A stretch of DNA of 40,011 nt, taken from positions 1-40,011 of the forward strand of contig JAGPFE010000027.1 of NCBI GenBank assembly GCA_018056705.1. Reading direction: 5' to 3'. Within the stretch, counting starts at the first letter, position 1; the number at the start of each line of letters is the position of its first letter. The position numbers and the translations under genes are program-made. The notes under the pieces were generated by a model that saw only the letters and a list, made by a program, of their open reading frames with translations, searched no databases and was not told the DNA's origin. Below, in pieces: positions 32,767 through 40,011 of this stretch. The stretch is from Candidatus Hydrogenedentota bacterium. GTDB taxonomy: Bacteria; Hydrogenedentota; Hydrogenedentia; Hydrogenedentales; CAITNO01.

Positions 32767-34155
32767 TCACGCGAGTTGTTTTCGATGCGCCCAGACTTTT
32801 TCGAACGCCCTCGCGTATTGTTCCACCAGTTCCGGCTGGGGCGAGGTGAAATAGGGCAATTGCACGAGAGACTGGTTGATGCGATCGCAATTGGGCACGG
32901 ATTCGGGCAACACGGGCATGTGCCGCCACCACTTCTGCTCCTGGAAGATCGGATAGGTATGCAGGAGCGTCCAGGTGTACGGCGCGATGTCGACACCCTC
33001 GGCCTTGAGGGCATTGATCAGCGCGTCCCGGGAAGCGCCGGCCTTCTTTTCGTCGATGAAAAGCAGGTTCCTGCTGTAGTACACCCGTGAGACGTCCTTG
33101 CGCAGGCGGGGTTCCACGATGCCCGGAAGTTGGGTCAAACGGTCGTTCAGCGATCGAACCTGGGCCACGCCCTCGGCATTCCTCCGGTCGAGATCCCGTA
33201 ACTGGATGCGCGCCAGGATGGCCGACACGGGATGCATGCGGAGCTTGGATCCGAACGCCGTGCCCTGGTACTTGCGGTAGGGACTGTCATCGGGAAAGGT
33301 TCGTGGCAGGTCATAGTTGCCGTAAGTGACGGCGCGTTCGTAATCGCCACGATCCTTGTACATGCCTATCCCCCCCTCGATAGCGGGCAGGGGCTTGGTC
33401 ATCTGCAGACTGAATCCAGCCATGCGGCCCCACGTGCCGATCGGGCGATCCTTGACCCGCGCGCCGTGGGCATGGCTCGCGTCCTCCAGCAGGATCAGCC
33501 CCTTGCGTTCACAGAAATCCGCGAGGTCATCCATGTCACAGGGCAGGCCGTACCAGTGCACGGCCAGCACGGCCTTTGTTCGAGGGGTCAGGGCTTTTTC
33601 GCACGAAGCCACATCGATGTTCATGGTTTGGGGGTCCACGTCGGTGAAGACCGGAACCAGGCCGAAAAAGCGCATCGGGACTACCGGGAACCACGTGCTG
33701 TAATCGGGAACAAGGATCTCGCTGCCCTCTGGAAGTTCCAGGGCGAAAAGCATCGACGTAAGCGCGCTGGTGCCGTTGCAGTGGGCCTTGGCATATGGAC
33801 AACCGTGGTATTCACACCAGGCTTTTTCAAATGCCGCGATCGGTTCGTAGTTGGGAGACCGAAGCAGTTCGCTGACGAGCGCGATTTCCTCGTCACCGTA
33901 GATGGGCCATTTCGAAGCGTCCGTCACTGGCGCGGAGACGGCCTTGGGACCACCATCGAGGGCCAGCCGTTCCGTGGCGGCCTTTTTCCCGGGAGATGCT
34001 GCCGCGGCGATACCAGGCACGGTGGACAAGGTCGCCCCGGAGACCAGCGCGCCTGTTGCCCAGTATCCGGCTGAGGCCTGTCCCGCCCGCTTGAGAAATT
34101 CCCGCCGCGTGGCAGTATTCCGCGGGCGGGGAACCGCGTCACGTGATGTGCTCAT
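32767..34155 (-). CDS. Tat-exported DegT/DnrJ/EryC1/StrS aminotransferase
   Basis: A 462-residue PLP-dependent sugar-aminotransferase family protein. The PLP lysine lies in MTKPLPAIEGG, and the cofactor-binding Asp/His region is LLEDASHAHGARVKDRP. The N-terminus is a complete twin-arginine signal: TRREFLKRAG (R17, R18), a hydrophobic stretch and VPGIAAAAS as a cleavage region. That suggests export already folded with PLP. It is closely similar to the aminotransferase at 36837. Its ATG overlaps the symporter stop as ATGA (34155-34152), with GGGAGG upstream, so it is the last gene of a four-gene operon. The substrate is probably a keto- or amino-sugar, unidentified. Confidence 0.92.
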   Translation of the reverse strand: MSTSRDAVPRPRNTATRREFLKRAGQASAGYWATGALVSGATLSTVPGIAAAASPGKKAATERLALDGGPKAVSAPVTDASKWPIYGDEEIALVSELLRSPNYEPIAAFEKAWCEYHGCPYAKAHCNGTSALTSMLFALELPEGSEILVPDYSTWFPVVPMRFFGLVPVFTDVDPQTMNIDVASCEKALTPRTKAVLAVHWYGLPCDMDDLADFCERKGLILLEDASHAHGARVKDRPIGTWGRMAGFSLQMTKPLPAIEGGIGMYKDRGDYERAVTYGNYDLPRTFPDDSPYRKYQGTAFGSKLRMHPVSAILARIQLRDLDRRNAEGVAQVRSLNDRLTQLPGIVEPRLRKDVSRVYYSRNLLFIDEKKAGASRDALINALKAEGVDIAPYTWTLLHTYPIFQEQKWWRHMPVLPESVPNCDRINQSLVQLPYFTSPQPELVEQYARAFEKVWAHRKQLA

Positions 34156-35948
34156 GTTTTTTCCTCCCTACTTTGCGATATGGATTCGCGATCCGGATTT
34201 CTGGTGACATGGTATACGCCCACGCCGCCCAGCAGAAACAAGAGGCCCAGTGCCGCGTTCAACCACGTGGCGGCACTGGCAAGTCCCAGGAACGGCGTCA
34301 GGAGCAGTTGCAGCGTGCCGATGGCCGCGATAGACAGGCTGGCCACGGGATAGGGCGAGAATCCCGCGTTTCGGGATTCCACGGTGTCTTCCGTCAGCAG
34401 GCCTATCGGCGTTTTTAGGCGCTGCAGGAAGAGATCGATGCGGACCTGTTCAGACGGGGTGGTCGACGTGATCAGCATGCCGATGCCGGTGCCGAGCAGT
34501 GTCCCGAGGCAGGTGGCGTAGAACTGCAGGGTTTCCATCTTGATGGTGAAAGACCGCCAGGTCACCTGGCTGCTGGATGCATCCCAGAAGACACCCGCCA
34601 CGGCGAAGGACGGCTGGCGGGAAAGGTAGAACAGGGCAAGCCCCGCGATCGTGCCCAGCAGGAAACCCAGCAGCGCGGACGCGTTGTTAACCCGCCGCGT
34701 GGTGAGCCCAAGGAGCATGGGAATGGCGACGGGCGCGGTGGCCACGCTGAACAGGGAAACCATCACGCGGAAGAGATTTTCCGCTTTACCCGAGGACAAT
34801 GCCCAGCCTACCGCCAGCGCGCACCCGCCCACGAGGAGTGTCAGCATGCGCCCGACAAGCACCAGTTCCCGATCAGACGCGTGCTGTCGGAAGATCCTGC
34901 GATAGACGTCGTTGGTAAGCACGCTCGCGCAGACGTTATAGTCGCTGCTGAGGGTGGACATGGTCGCGGCGAACATGGCGGCCACGGCAAGACCGACCAG
35001 CCCGGGCGGCAGCAGCGTGGCACACAGGAGCGGATACACGTGACCCGCGTCTTCCAGCGCGGGCAGAAACCGGATCGCGGCCATGGCCGGGAAAAACATG
35101 AGGGGCGGTCCGACGATGTACAGGGCAACGACCAGCGCGCCGACCTTGAGCGCGTCCCGTTCACGGGGCACGCAGTAGTACCGCTGGATCAGGGACCAGT
35201 TGATGCTGGACCAGGCGAGGGCGTACATGAGGACAAGCGATATCACGTAGCCCCAACCGTATTCCGGCGTGGTCAGGCTGAGAAATCCGTCGGGCAGACC
35301 GGATAACAGGGTGGACATCCCCCCCGCTTTCGCGATGGACAGGGGTAACAGGATCAACACGGCTGCCGTGAGCACCACGAACTGAACAAAATCGGTGATC
35401 GCCACGGCCCAGAGCCCTCCCAGAAAGGTGGTCAGCAGGATAACGCCGCCGGTGAACAGGATGCTCTGGCTAGTTGGTAAGCCGACACAGAGGCTGATAA
35501 ACGTGGCCGTGGCCAGCAGTTTCATGCCGTCGTCGATGATTCGGACCGGCACGCCCTGCCAGGCGAATACCTGCCGCAACAGCGGACTGTATCGATTTTC
35601 GAGATACTCCACGGGGCTGCTTACCCGGGCGCGCCGCCAGCGCGCGGCGAACAGTAACGCGCTGAACAGCGTGGCCGGAATGGCTACCCACAGCAGGGTG
35701 ACCCCCACGAAACCGAAACGGTAGCACAGCGACGGGTAAAAAACGAACGCCGCCACGCTGAAACTGCTCATGTAGAACGAAACCCCGCTGAGCCACCATG
35801 GAATGGCGTTGCCACCACTGAAGTAGTCTTTCATCCGGCGCATTTTGCCGTAAAAAAACACGCCGATGGCGGCCATGATGAAAAAGTAGCCACCGATGGT
35901 AATCCAGTCCGCCAGGTACAGGCCGGAAACCGCGGGTGAATCGGTCAC
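34152..35948 (-). CDS. sodium/solute symporter (SSS family)
   Basis: A polytopic inner-membrane importer of 598 residues with the SSS layout: first helix at LADWITIGGYFFIMAAIGVFF, then DYFSGGNAIPWWLSGVSFYMSSFS, split as DYFSGGNAIPWW and LSGVSFYMSSFS, a region AATMSTLSSDYNVCASVLTND (split as AATMSTLSSDYN and VCASVLTND) that holds the conserved Ser/Thr sodium-site helix, and a long C-terminal extension with two more helices. Relatives import sugars, sialic acid, inositol or proline. It starts with GTG 35948, with GGGAG upstream, four bases after the isomerase stop. Its place between exported enzymes suggests it takes up their product. Confidence 0.94.
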   Translation of the reverse strand: MTDSPAVSGLYLADWITIGGYFFIMAAIGVFFYGKMRRMKDYFSGGNAIPWWLSGVSFYMSSFSVAAFVFYPSLCYRFGFVGVTLLWVAIPATLFSALLFAARWRRARVSSPVEYLENRYSPLLRQVFAWQGVPVRIIDDGMKLLATATFISLCVGLPTSQSILFTGGVILLTTFLGGLWAVAITDFVQFVVLTAAVLILLPLSIAKAGGMSTLLSGLPDGFLSLTTPEYGWGYVISLVLMYALAWSSINWSLIQRYYCVPRERDALKVGALVVALYIVGPPLMFFPAMAAIRFLPALEDAGHVYPLLCATLLPPGLVGLAVAAMFAATMSTLSSDYNVCASVLTNDVYRRIFRQHASDRELVLVGRMLTLLVGGCALAVGWALSSGKAENLFRVMVSLFSVATAPVAIPMLLGLTTRRVNNASALLGFLLGTIAGLALFYLSRQPSFAVAGVFWDASSSQVTWRSFTIKMETLQFYATCLGTLLGTGIGMLITSTTPSEQVRIDLFLQRLKTPIGLLTEDTVESRNAGFSPYPVASLSIAAIGTLQLLLTPFLGLASAATWLNAALGLLFLLGGVGVYHVTRNPDRESISQSREEKT

Positions 35949-35952
35949 GGCA

Positions 35953-36816
35953 TCAGTCTCCCTCGAACACGCCCAGGGATCGGGCGTAGGCGACCGAGTC
36001 GGCGATGGCCCGGAAAAGCTGTTCCCTGGTCAGTTCCACGCCTTTCGTGCCTTCGAACTCGATGGTAACGGGGCCCTCGTACGCGGCTTGACGCAAAAGC
36101 CGGACGATTTCGGGAAAGTCCACCACTCCCTTGCCGAGCACGGGAAAATCCCAGGTCTCAAAAGCACCCGTGTGGTCCTTGAACTCGACGGTAGCCACGT
36201 AGCCGATGCTTTTCCTGAGTTCGGCTACCGCCGTGGTATCGTGGTTATAGTACGTGATATTGGCGGTATCGAAATTCACCCGGACGTTGGGGTGTCGAAT
36301 GGCCTGCATGGTTTCGACCTGCGTTGTGCCATTGGTACCAAGGTCAGGATGGGTTTCAAGGACGATGATCACGCCGTTTTCCCGGGCAATGTCGCCGGCG
36401 GTCCTGAGACGGTTATAGGCTTCTTCTTTCGGGACCTCACCGCGCTTGGCGCTCAGGAACAGGTATTTCACGCCGAATTCCCGGCAGGTTTCGAGTTGAG
36501 GCCGGATCTGCCCGGTAAAGTCCTGGCTGGCCAGGTCGGCATTTCCGCGGAATACCAGAGGCTTGAGGTGGTGCCGTTCCAGTTTAGCACGGATGTCCGC
36601 CTTTTCTTCGGCTGTGGGCACGGACAGGAACACGTAATGCACCCCGATGGATTCAAGGTGGGCCCATCCTTCATCTACGTAGGGGCCGTAACTGAGCAGG
36701 CGCACGGCCAGGGGCCAGCGTGGCGTCCCGCTGTCCGGGGCATCGGCAAGGGCATCTGTCGTCCCGGTCGCGACCAGCGTGCAGATCGTGAAGGTAACCA
36801 GCAACCACGCGCGCAT
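35953..36816 (-). CDS. exported sugar phosphate isomerase/epimerase-like protein
   Basis: A TIM-barrel protein of the xylose-isomerase-like (AP endonuclease 2) superfamily, 287 residues. Metal ligands are suggested by VLETHPD, VNFDTANI, VEFKDHTG and VTIEFEG at the usual strand ends. A signal peptide is present: MRAWLLVTFTICTLVATG, then DALADA. Most family members are cytoplasmic; exported ones occur in planctomycete-like genomes. Start 36816 has GGAG eight bases upstream; the longer frame from 36864 overlaps the upstream gene. Relatives isomerise or epimerise keto-sugars and inosose. Confidence 0.9.
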   Translation of the reverse strand: MRAWLLVTFTICTLVATGTTDALADAPDSGTPRWPLAVRLLSYGPYVDEGWAHLESIGVHYVFLSVPTAEEKADIRAKLERHHLKPLVFRGNADLASQDFTGQIRPQLETCREFGVKYLFLSAKRGEVPKEEAYNRLRTAGDIARENGVIIVLETHPDLGTNGTTQVETMQAIRHPNVRVNFDTANITYYNHDTTAVAELRKSIGYVATVEFKDHTGAFETWDFPVLGKGVVDFPEIVRLLRQAAYEGPVTIEFEGTKGVELTREQLFRAIADSVAYARSLGVFEGD

Positions 36817-36836
36817 GGGCATATCTCCTGTTTTTG

Positions 36837-38192
36837 TCAGGCCAGTTCTTTGCGATGCGCCCACACCTTCTGGAAGGCGCGGATGTACTGTTCCACGAGT
36901 TCGGGAACTTCAGTCGTGAAGTATGGCAGGGCGATATTGGTGGCATTGGCCTGGGTGGATCCGGGTAGATCGGGAATTTCAGGAAGGTGGTGCCACCATT
37001 CGGGCTCGGTATAGACCGGGAGTTGGTGCTGCAGCGTGTAGTGGAGTCCGCTGGCCCGCACGCCCTCGGCGGCCAGGGCTTCCACGAGCCGGTCCCTGGG
37101 CACGCCGACTTCTTTTTCGTCAACAAACAGCATGTTCCAGGAATAGTGCAGGCGCGTGACGTCCTTGCGGCCGCTGGTCTGCTCGTACAGGCCGGGCAGT
37201 TCGAGCAGGGCGTCGTTGAGTTGCCGGACCTGTCGGACCCCCGCCGCGTTACGTTCTTCCAGGCCTTTCAACTGGCAACGGGCGAGGGCTGCCGCGAAGG
37301 GGTGCATGCGGAATTTGACCCCCAGGCCGGAGCCCTTGTATTTGAAGTATGGGCTGGTTTCGGGAATGCCGGGCATCTCGTAGTTGCCGAAGGCCGTGGC
37401 ACGTTCGAAGTCCTCCCCGTGCTGGTACACGCCCATGCCTCCCTCAATGGCAGGAAGGGGCTTGGTCATCTGGTAACTGAAGATGGCCATGCGTCCCCAG
37501 GTGCCCATGGGTCGGTCCTGGAGTTTCGCGCCATGGGCATGGGCGCAGTCTTCGAGCACAATGAGGCCTTTTTCTTCGGCCCAGTCGCAGATGACATCCA
37601 TGTCGGCGGGCAGGCCGATCCAGTGTACCGGGAGAATGGCTTTTGTTCTTGGCGTCAGGCGTTTTTTCGCGTCCTCGGGGTCCAGGTTCAGGGTGCGGGG
37701 GTGGATATCCACGAAAACCGGCACCAGGCCGAACAGCCGCATGGGCAGGATGGTGGCAAAAAAGGTATAACTGGGCACCATGATTTCGCTGCCCGGCGGC
37801 AGGTTGAGTGCGAAAAACATGGAGGTGAGCGCGGAGGTGCCGTTGAAATGAGCCTTGGCGTAAGGCACGCCCAGGAAGTTCCGCCAGTCCGCTTCAAGGG
37901 CCGCGTTGGGATCATAGGAAGGGTGACGGATCAATTCCAGAATGGCTTCTTCTTCTTCCTTGCCGTAGCGAGGCCAGCGGGTGGCGTCGTCATGAGGGTG
38001 GGTTACCGACTTTGGTCCGCCAAAGAGGGCGAGTTTTTCCAGGGAACCGTTGGGAGCACCTTGTTGAGCGGAAGATTTACCTGGTTTAAGGGCGATGGCA
38101 GCCGCTGCGGCTGCGCCGGTGCCGGCCAGGAACCGCCTGCGGGGGAGACTGAAGTTTTGATTGTGACGGGCAGGTTCGGATGGGATGGTCAT
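36837..38192 (-). CDS. Tat-exported DegT/DnrJ/EryC1/StrS aminotransferase, first of operon
   Basis: A 451-residue paralogue of the protein at 32767. The PLP lysine is in MTKPLPAIEGG and the cofactor region is VLEDCAHAHGAKLQDRP. The N-terminus carries PRRRFLAGTG (R18-R20) and a run of alanines, a twin-arginine-type signal, before KSSAQQG. ATG 38192 has GGAG nine bases upstream; the longer frame to 38252 would start before the likely transcription start. A perfect TATAAT lies at 38226-38221. It is first in the operon: it is followed 20 bases later by the isomerase, then the symporter and the second aminotransferase. Confidence 0.93.
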   Translation of the reverse strand: MTIPSEPARHNQNFSLPRRRFLAGTGAAAAAAIALKPGKSSAQQGAPNGSLEKLALFGGPKSVTHPHDDATRWPRYGKEEEEAILELIRHPSYDPNAALEADWRNFLGVPYAKAHFNGTSALTSMFFALNLPPGSEIMVPSYTFFATILPMRLFGLVPVFVDIHPRTLNLDPEDAKKRLTPRTKAILPVHWIGLPADMDVICDWAEEKGLIVLEDCAHAHGAKLQDRPMGTWGRMAIFSYQMTKPLPAIEGGMGVYQHGEDFERATAFGNYEMPGIPETSPYFKYKGSGLGVKFRMHPFAAALARCQLKGLEERNAAGVRQVRQLNDALLELPGLYEQTSGRKDVTRLHYSWNMLFVDEKEVGVPRDRLVEALAAEGVRASGLHYTLQHQLPVYTEPEWWHHLPEIPDLPGSTQANATNIALPYFTTEVPELVEQYIRAFQKVWAHRKELA

Positions 38193-38220
38193 GGTTCCTC
38201 TCTCCTTCTGGTATGAGTCC

Positions 38221-38226
38221 ATTATA
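38221..38226 (-). promoter_or_regulatory. -10 box of the aminotransferase-symporter operon
   Basis: Perfect minus-strand TATAAT 28 bases before ATG 38192. No consensus -35 at 17 bases; TTGATT (38252-38247) is at 20-base spacing. Activator dependence is possible. Confidence 0.4.
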
Positions 38227-38344
38227 GAGGAGAACAGGTATCTGGAAATCAAGGCGGGTAATAAAACGATTTGAAAGAATTTAAATGATAAAAATAAATG
38301 GATGTAAATAAATTAAAAAAAACCGATAATCCAGTATTTTCAGG
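38227..38344. other. A+T-rich divergent control region
   Basis: About 115 bases between the divergent operon promoter and the response-regulator promoter, strikingly A+T-rich (runs of A, repeated AAAT) in a G+C-rich genome. No ORF. It is likely a flexible or bent upstream region or a nucleoid-protein site. Confidence 0.4.
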
Positions 38345-38373
38345 TTGAAAAAAGCCTCAAATCATGATACAAT
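38345..38373 (+). promoter_or_regulatory. strong promoter of REC-HD-GYP gene
   Basis: TTGAAA (38345-38350), exactly 17 bases, TACAAT (38368-38373), with TGA directly before to make an extended -10. This is the best sigma-70 type promoter in the window. The leader is about 55 bases and A+T-rich, ending with AAAGGAGG. Confidence 0.7.
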
Positions 38374-38434
38374 TAATTGGGACTAAAGTTAAATAACGTA
38401 TATCCAAGTAAAAAATCAATAAAAGGAGGCGGTC

Positions 38435-39607
38435 ATGGACGCTTGGGGACAGAACGGAAGCATACAACAGGACACGGGGGGTGAAACGGGGACCATCCTG
38501 GTCGTGGATGATCTTCCGGAGAACGCCATCATATTGAAGCAGTTTCTGGAACCGGCGCGTTTCAGGGTGGACGCGGTGCAGAGCGGCGAGGAAGCGTTGA
38601 CCTATATAGAAAAGACCCCGCCCGACCTTGTATTGCTGGACCTCGTGATGCCCGGCATGTCGGGGTTTGATGTCTGCCGGTACCTGAAGAATAATCCGTC
38701 GACCCGTCATATCCCGGTGATCATCATTACGGGACTGGCTGACCGGGAGGCGAACATCAGGGCGGTGGAAGCCGGGGCGGATGACTTTCTGATCAAGCCC
38801 TTTGACCGGGTGCTGCTGATGGCCCGGATCAACACGTCATTCCGGACGAAGAAATTGCAGGATGCCCTCCTGTCATACCAGCAGCAGCTCGAGGAACGGG
38901 TGCGGGAGCGGACGCGGGAGGTGGAAAAGACCCGGGAAGTGGCCGTGTTTTCGCTGGCCCGGCTGGCAGAATCCCGGGACACCGAAACGGGTGACCACCT
39001 GGACCGGATACGCCGGTACGTCAGGCTGCTGGGCGCAGAGATGCGTAACTGGGGCCGCTACCCGGAATTCAGCAATCCCCGTTACGTGGACGAACTGTAC
39101 CTGTCCAGCCCGTTGCACGATATCGGGAAAGTCGGCATACCGGACAAGATCCTGCTCAAGCCGGGAAAACTGACACCGCAGGAGTTCGATATCATGAAGA
39201 CCCACACGCTGATTGGCGGGGACACCCTGCGGGATGCCGACGAAGAGGCGGGCACGAGTTCTTTCCTGGCGATGGGTCGGGACATCGCGTACTTTCACCA
39301 TGAACGCTGGGACGGCAGCGGGTACCCTTATGGATTGAAGGGAGCGGATATTCCGCTCTGCGCCCGGATTGTTGCCCTTGCCGACGTGTACGATGCCCTG
39401 TCATCCCGGCGGCCCTACAAGGAACCCTTCAGCCACGAAAAATCCAAGGATATCATCCTGGAAAGTTCGGGATCTCACTTCGACCCGGACGTGGTGCAGG
39501 CGTTTCTGAACGTGGAGGATGGCTTCATCGAGATCCGGGAACGATTCGGGTACGCGGGACAGGTCTCCATCCTGCAGCAATTGGCCATGGCGATCGAGAC
39601 GATATGA
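38435..39607 (+). CDS. response regulator with HD-GYP c-di-GMP phosphodiesterase output
   Basis: A 390-residue cytoplasmic protein. Residues about 20-135 are a receiver domain (D25, D26; phospho-acceptor D69 in LLDLVMPG; K121 in LIKPFD). A coiled-coil linker (about 138-170) leads to an HD-GYP domain with the metal and catalytic motifs LHDIGKVGIPD (H228, D229), FHHERWDGSGYP (H288, H289, GYP 296-298) and ALADVYDALSSRRPYK. It should degrade c-di-GMP when phosphorylated. No histidine kinase gene lies beside it, so its partner is elsewhere. AAAGGAGG precedes ATG. Confidence 0.96.
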   Translation: MDAWGQNGSIQQDTGGETGTILVVDDLPENAIILKQFLEPARFRVDAVQSGEEALTYIEKTPPDLVLLDLVMPGMSGFDVCRYLKNNPSTRHIPVIIITGLADREANIRAVEAGADDFLIKPFDRVLLMARINTSFRTKKLQDALLSYQQQLEERVRERTREVEKTREVAVFSLARLAESRDTETGDHLDRIRRYVRLLGAEMRNWGRYPEFSNPRYVDELYLSSPLHDIGKVGIPDKILLKPGKLTPQEFDIMKTHTLIGGDTLRDADEEAGTSSFLAMGRDIAYFHHERWDGSGYPYGLKGADIPLCARIVALADVYDALSSRRPYKEPFSHEKSKDIILESSGSHFDPDVVQAFLNVEDGFIEIRERFGYAGQVSILQQLAMAIETI

Positions 39608-40011
39608 TCAACCATTCTTTTCGGGGGTGGAAGTCTTTTTCCCGGCGGCTTCCAGGCAGCGGCGCGCGGCAACGGGATCGCCGGCTTTTTCGAACAGTTT
39701 CGCGGCCATGACAAGGTCTCCCGATACCGCGAAGGCGTGGGCGGCGAGTGCCGCTCTCCCCTCCCGGGCGAACTGAACGGCACAGGCGCGCTGCAGGTTC
39801 CGGAGTCGCTCCCCATTTACGGCATCCCGCGGCGGTTCCACCTGTTCAAGCAACTGCCAGATCCGCGTGATCACGCCAGTGAAGGCCGTGGGATCCTCGG
39901 GAGTACGCGTTACTGCCGCGTCCAGGCAGTCCAGGGCCTTGTTTATTTTTCCAGTTTCCAGCCAGATCCTAGCGGCCTCTTCAGGATTTCCCGCGCGCCG
40001 GAAAGCGTCGG
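39608..40011 (-). CDS. TPR-like helical repeat protein, 3' end only
   Basis: The frame is open from the window edge to a stop at 39608, so the gene is cut at its 5' end; the GTG at 39874 is probably not the start. The visible 133 residues read as paired helices with TPR-like Ala/Leu/Gly spacing: DAFRRAGNPEEAARIWLETG, KINKALDCLDAAV, AAHAFAVSGDLVMAAKLFEK and AGDPVAARRCLEAAG. A Lys/Thr tail ends the protein. It is likely a scaffold or part of a larger repeat protein, with no further clue. It is convergent with the HD-GYP gene, which ends immediately before it. Confidence 0.72.
   Translation of the reverse strand, partial: DAFRRAGNPEEAARIWLETGKINKALDCLDAAVTRTPEDPTAFTGVITRIWQLLEQVEPPRDAVNGERLRNLQRACAVQFAREGRAALAAHAFAVSGDLVMAAKLFEKAGDPVAARRCLEAAGKKTSTPEKNG

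Noticed and set aside
32767..38192. Operon as a sugar-nucleotide or LPS biosynthesis locus
   Set aside because: No nucleotidyltransferase, dehydratase or glycosyltransferase accompanies it, and three of the four products carry export signals or are transporters.
36987..38216. 409-residue plus-strand frame opposite the first aminotransferase
   Set aside because: Shadow of the DegT gene. No ribosome-binding site or recognisable motif.

Overview
The window is a gene-dense (about 61% G+C by eye) stretch of a bacterial chromosome. Lipobox lipoproteins, two twin-arginine signal peptides, c-di-GMP proteins (GGDEF, REC-HD-GYP, HDOD) and standard amino-acid and lipoate genes point to a free-living Gram-negative-type bacterium. 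The mix of a MetX-MetW fusion, an aberrant NagA, a DUF5009/HGSNAT-type membrane protein, a GH42-like giant protein, Tat-exported DegT aminotransferases, a TIM-barrel sugar isomerase and an SSS symporter is reminiscent of Planctomycetes/PVC or Hydrogenedentota-like lineages. That placement is inference only. No tRNA, rRNA, IS element, prophage or CRISPR array is visible.

Left part (1-17970). 5-formyl-THF cyclo-ligase is followed by a minus-strand run of six genes read from 9409 down to 910: a giant exported GH42-like protein, a low-molecular-weight phosphatase, a fructosamine-kinase family protein, an N-acetylglucosamine-6-phosphate deacetylase, an orphan MalK/UgpC-type ABC ATPase and an inositol-monophosphatase family enzyme. 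The theme is sugar-phosphate, amino-sugar and glycation chemistry. Then come a DHDPS/NAL-family aldolase, a MazG-like pyrophosphohydrolase, a tiny zinc-ribbon protein with a textbook terminator, a Cys-rich single-pass membrane protein with a palindrome in its promoter, an unknown ORF, a DUF5009 acyltransferase-like membrane protein, a papain-type surface protease with lectin-like and Ig-like domains, and a heparinase II/III family protein.

Middle (18087-25817). dapB faces a minus-strand sulfur/aspartate-family cluster in transcription order hom, cysK, metY, metX-metW. Together these supply homoserine, cysteine, O-acyl-homoserine and homocysteine. Upstream of it, lipA is followed by a free-standing lipoyl domain rather than by lipB.

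Right part (25933-40011). A GAF-GGDEF sensor, a DUF1318-like lipoprotein, a Bcp-type peroxiredoxin, an HDOD protein, a possibly leaderless unknown gene, leuA and an unknown ORF lead to a tight four-gene minus-strand operon (38192-32767): Tat-type DegT aminotransferase, exported sugar isomerase/epimerase, Na+/solute symporter, second Tat-type DegT aminotransferase. This operon is the strongest candidate for an undescribed system: PLP aminotransferases and a sugar isomerase that appear to work outside the cytoplasm, with an importer for the product. The window closes with a REC-HD-GYP regulator and the 3' end of a TPR-like gene.

Several genes share an extended -10 promoter of the form TG-n-TAnAAT, which helps to place transcription starts.
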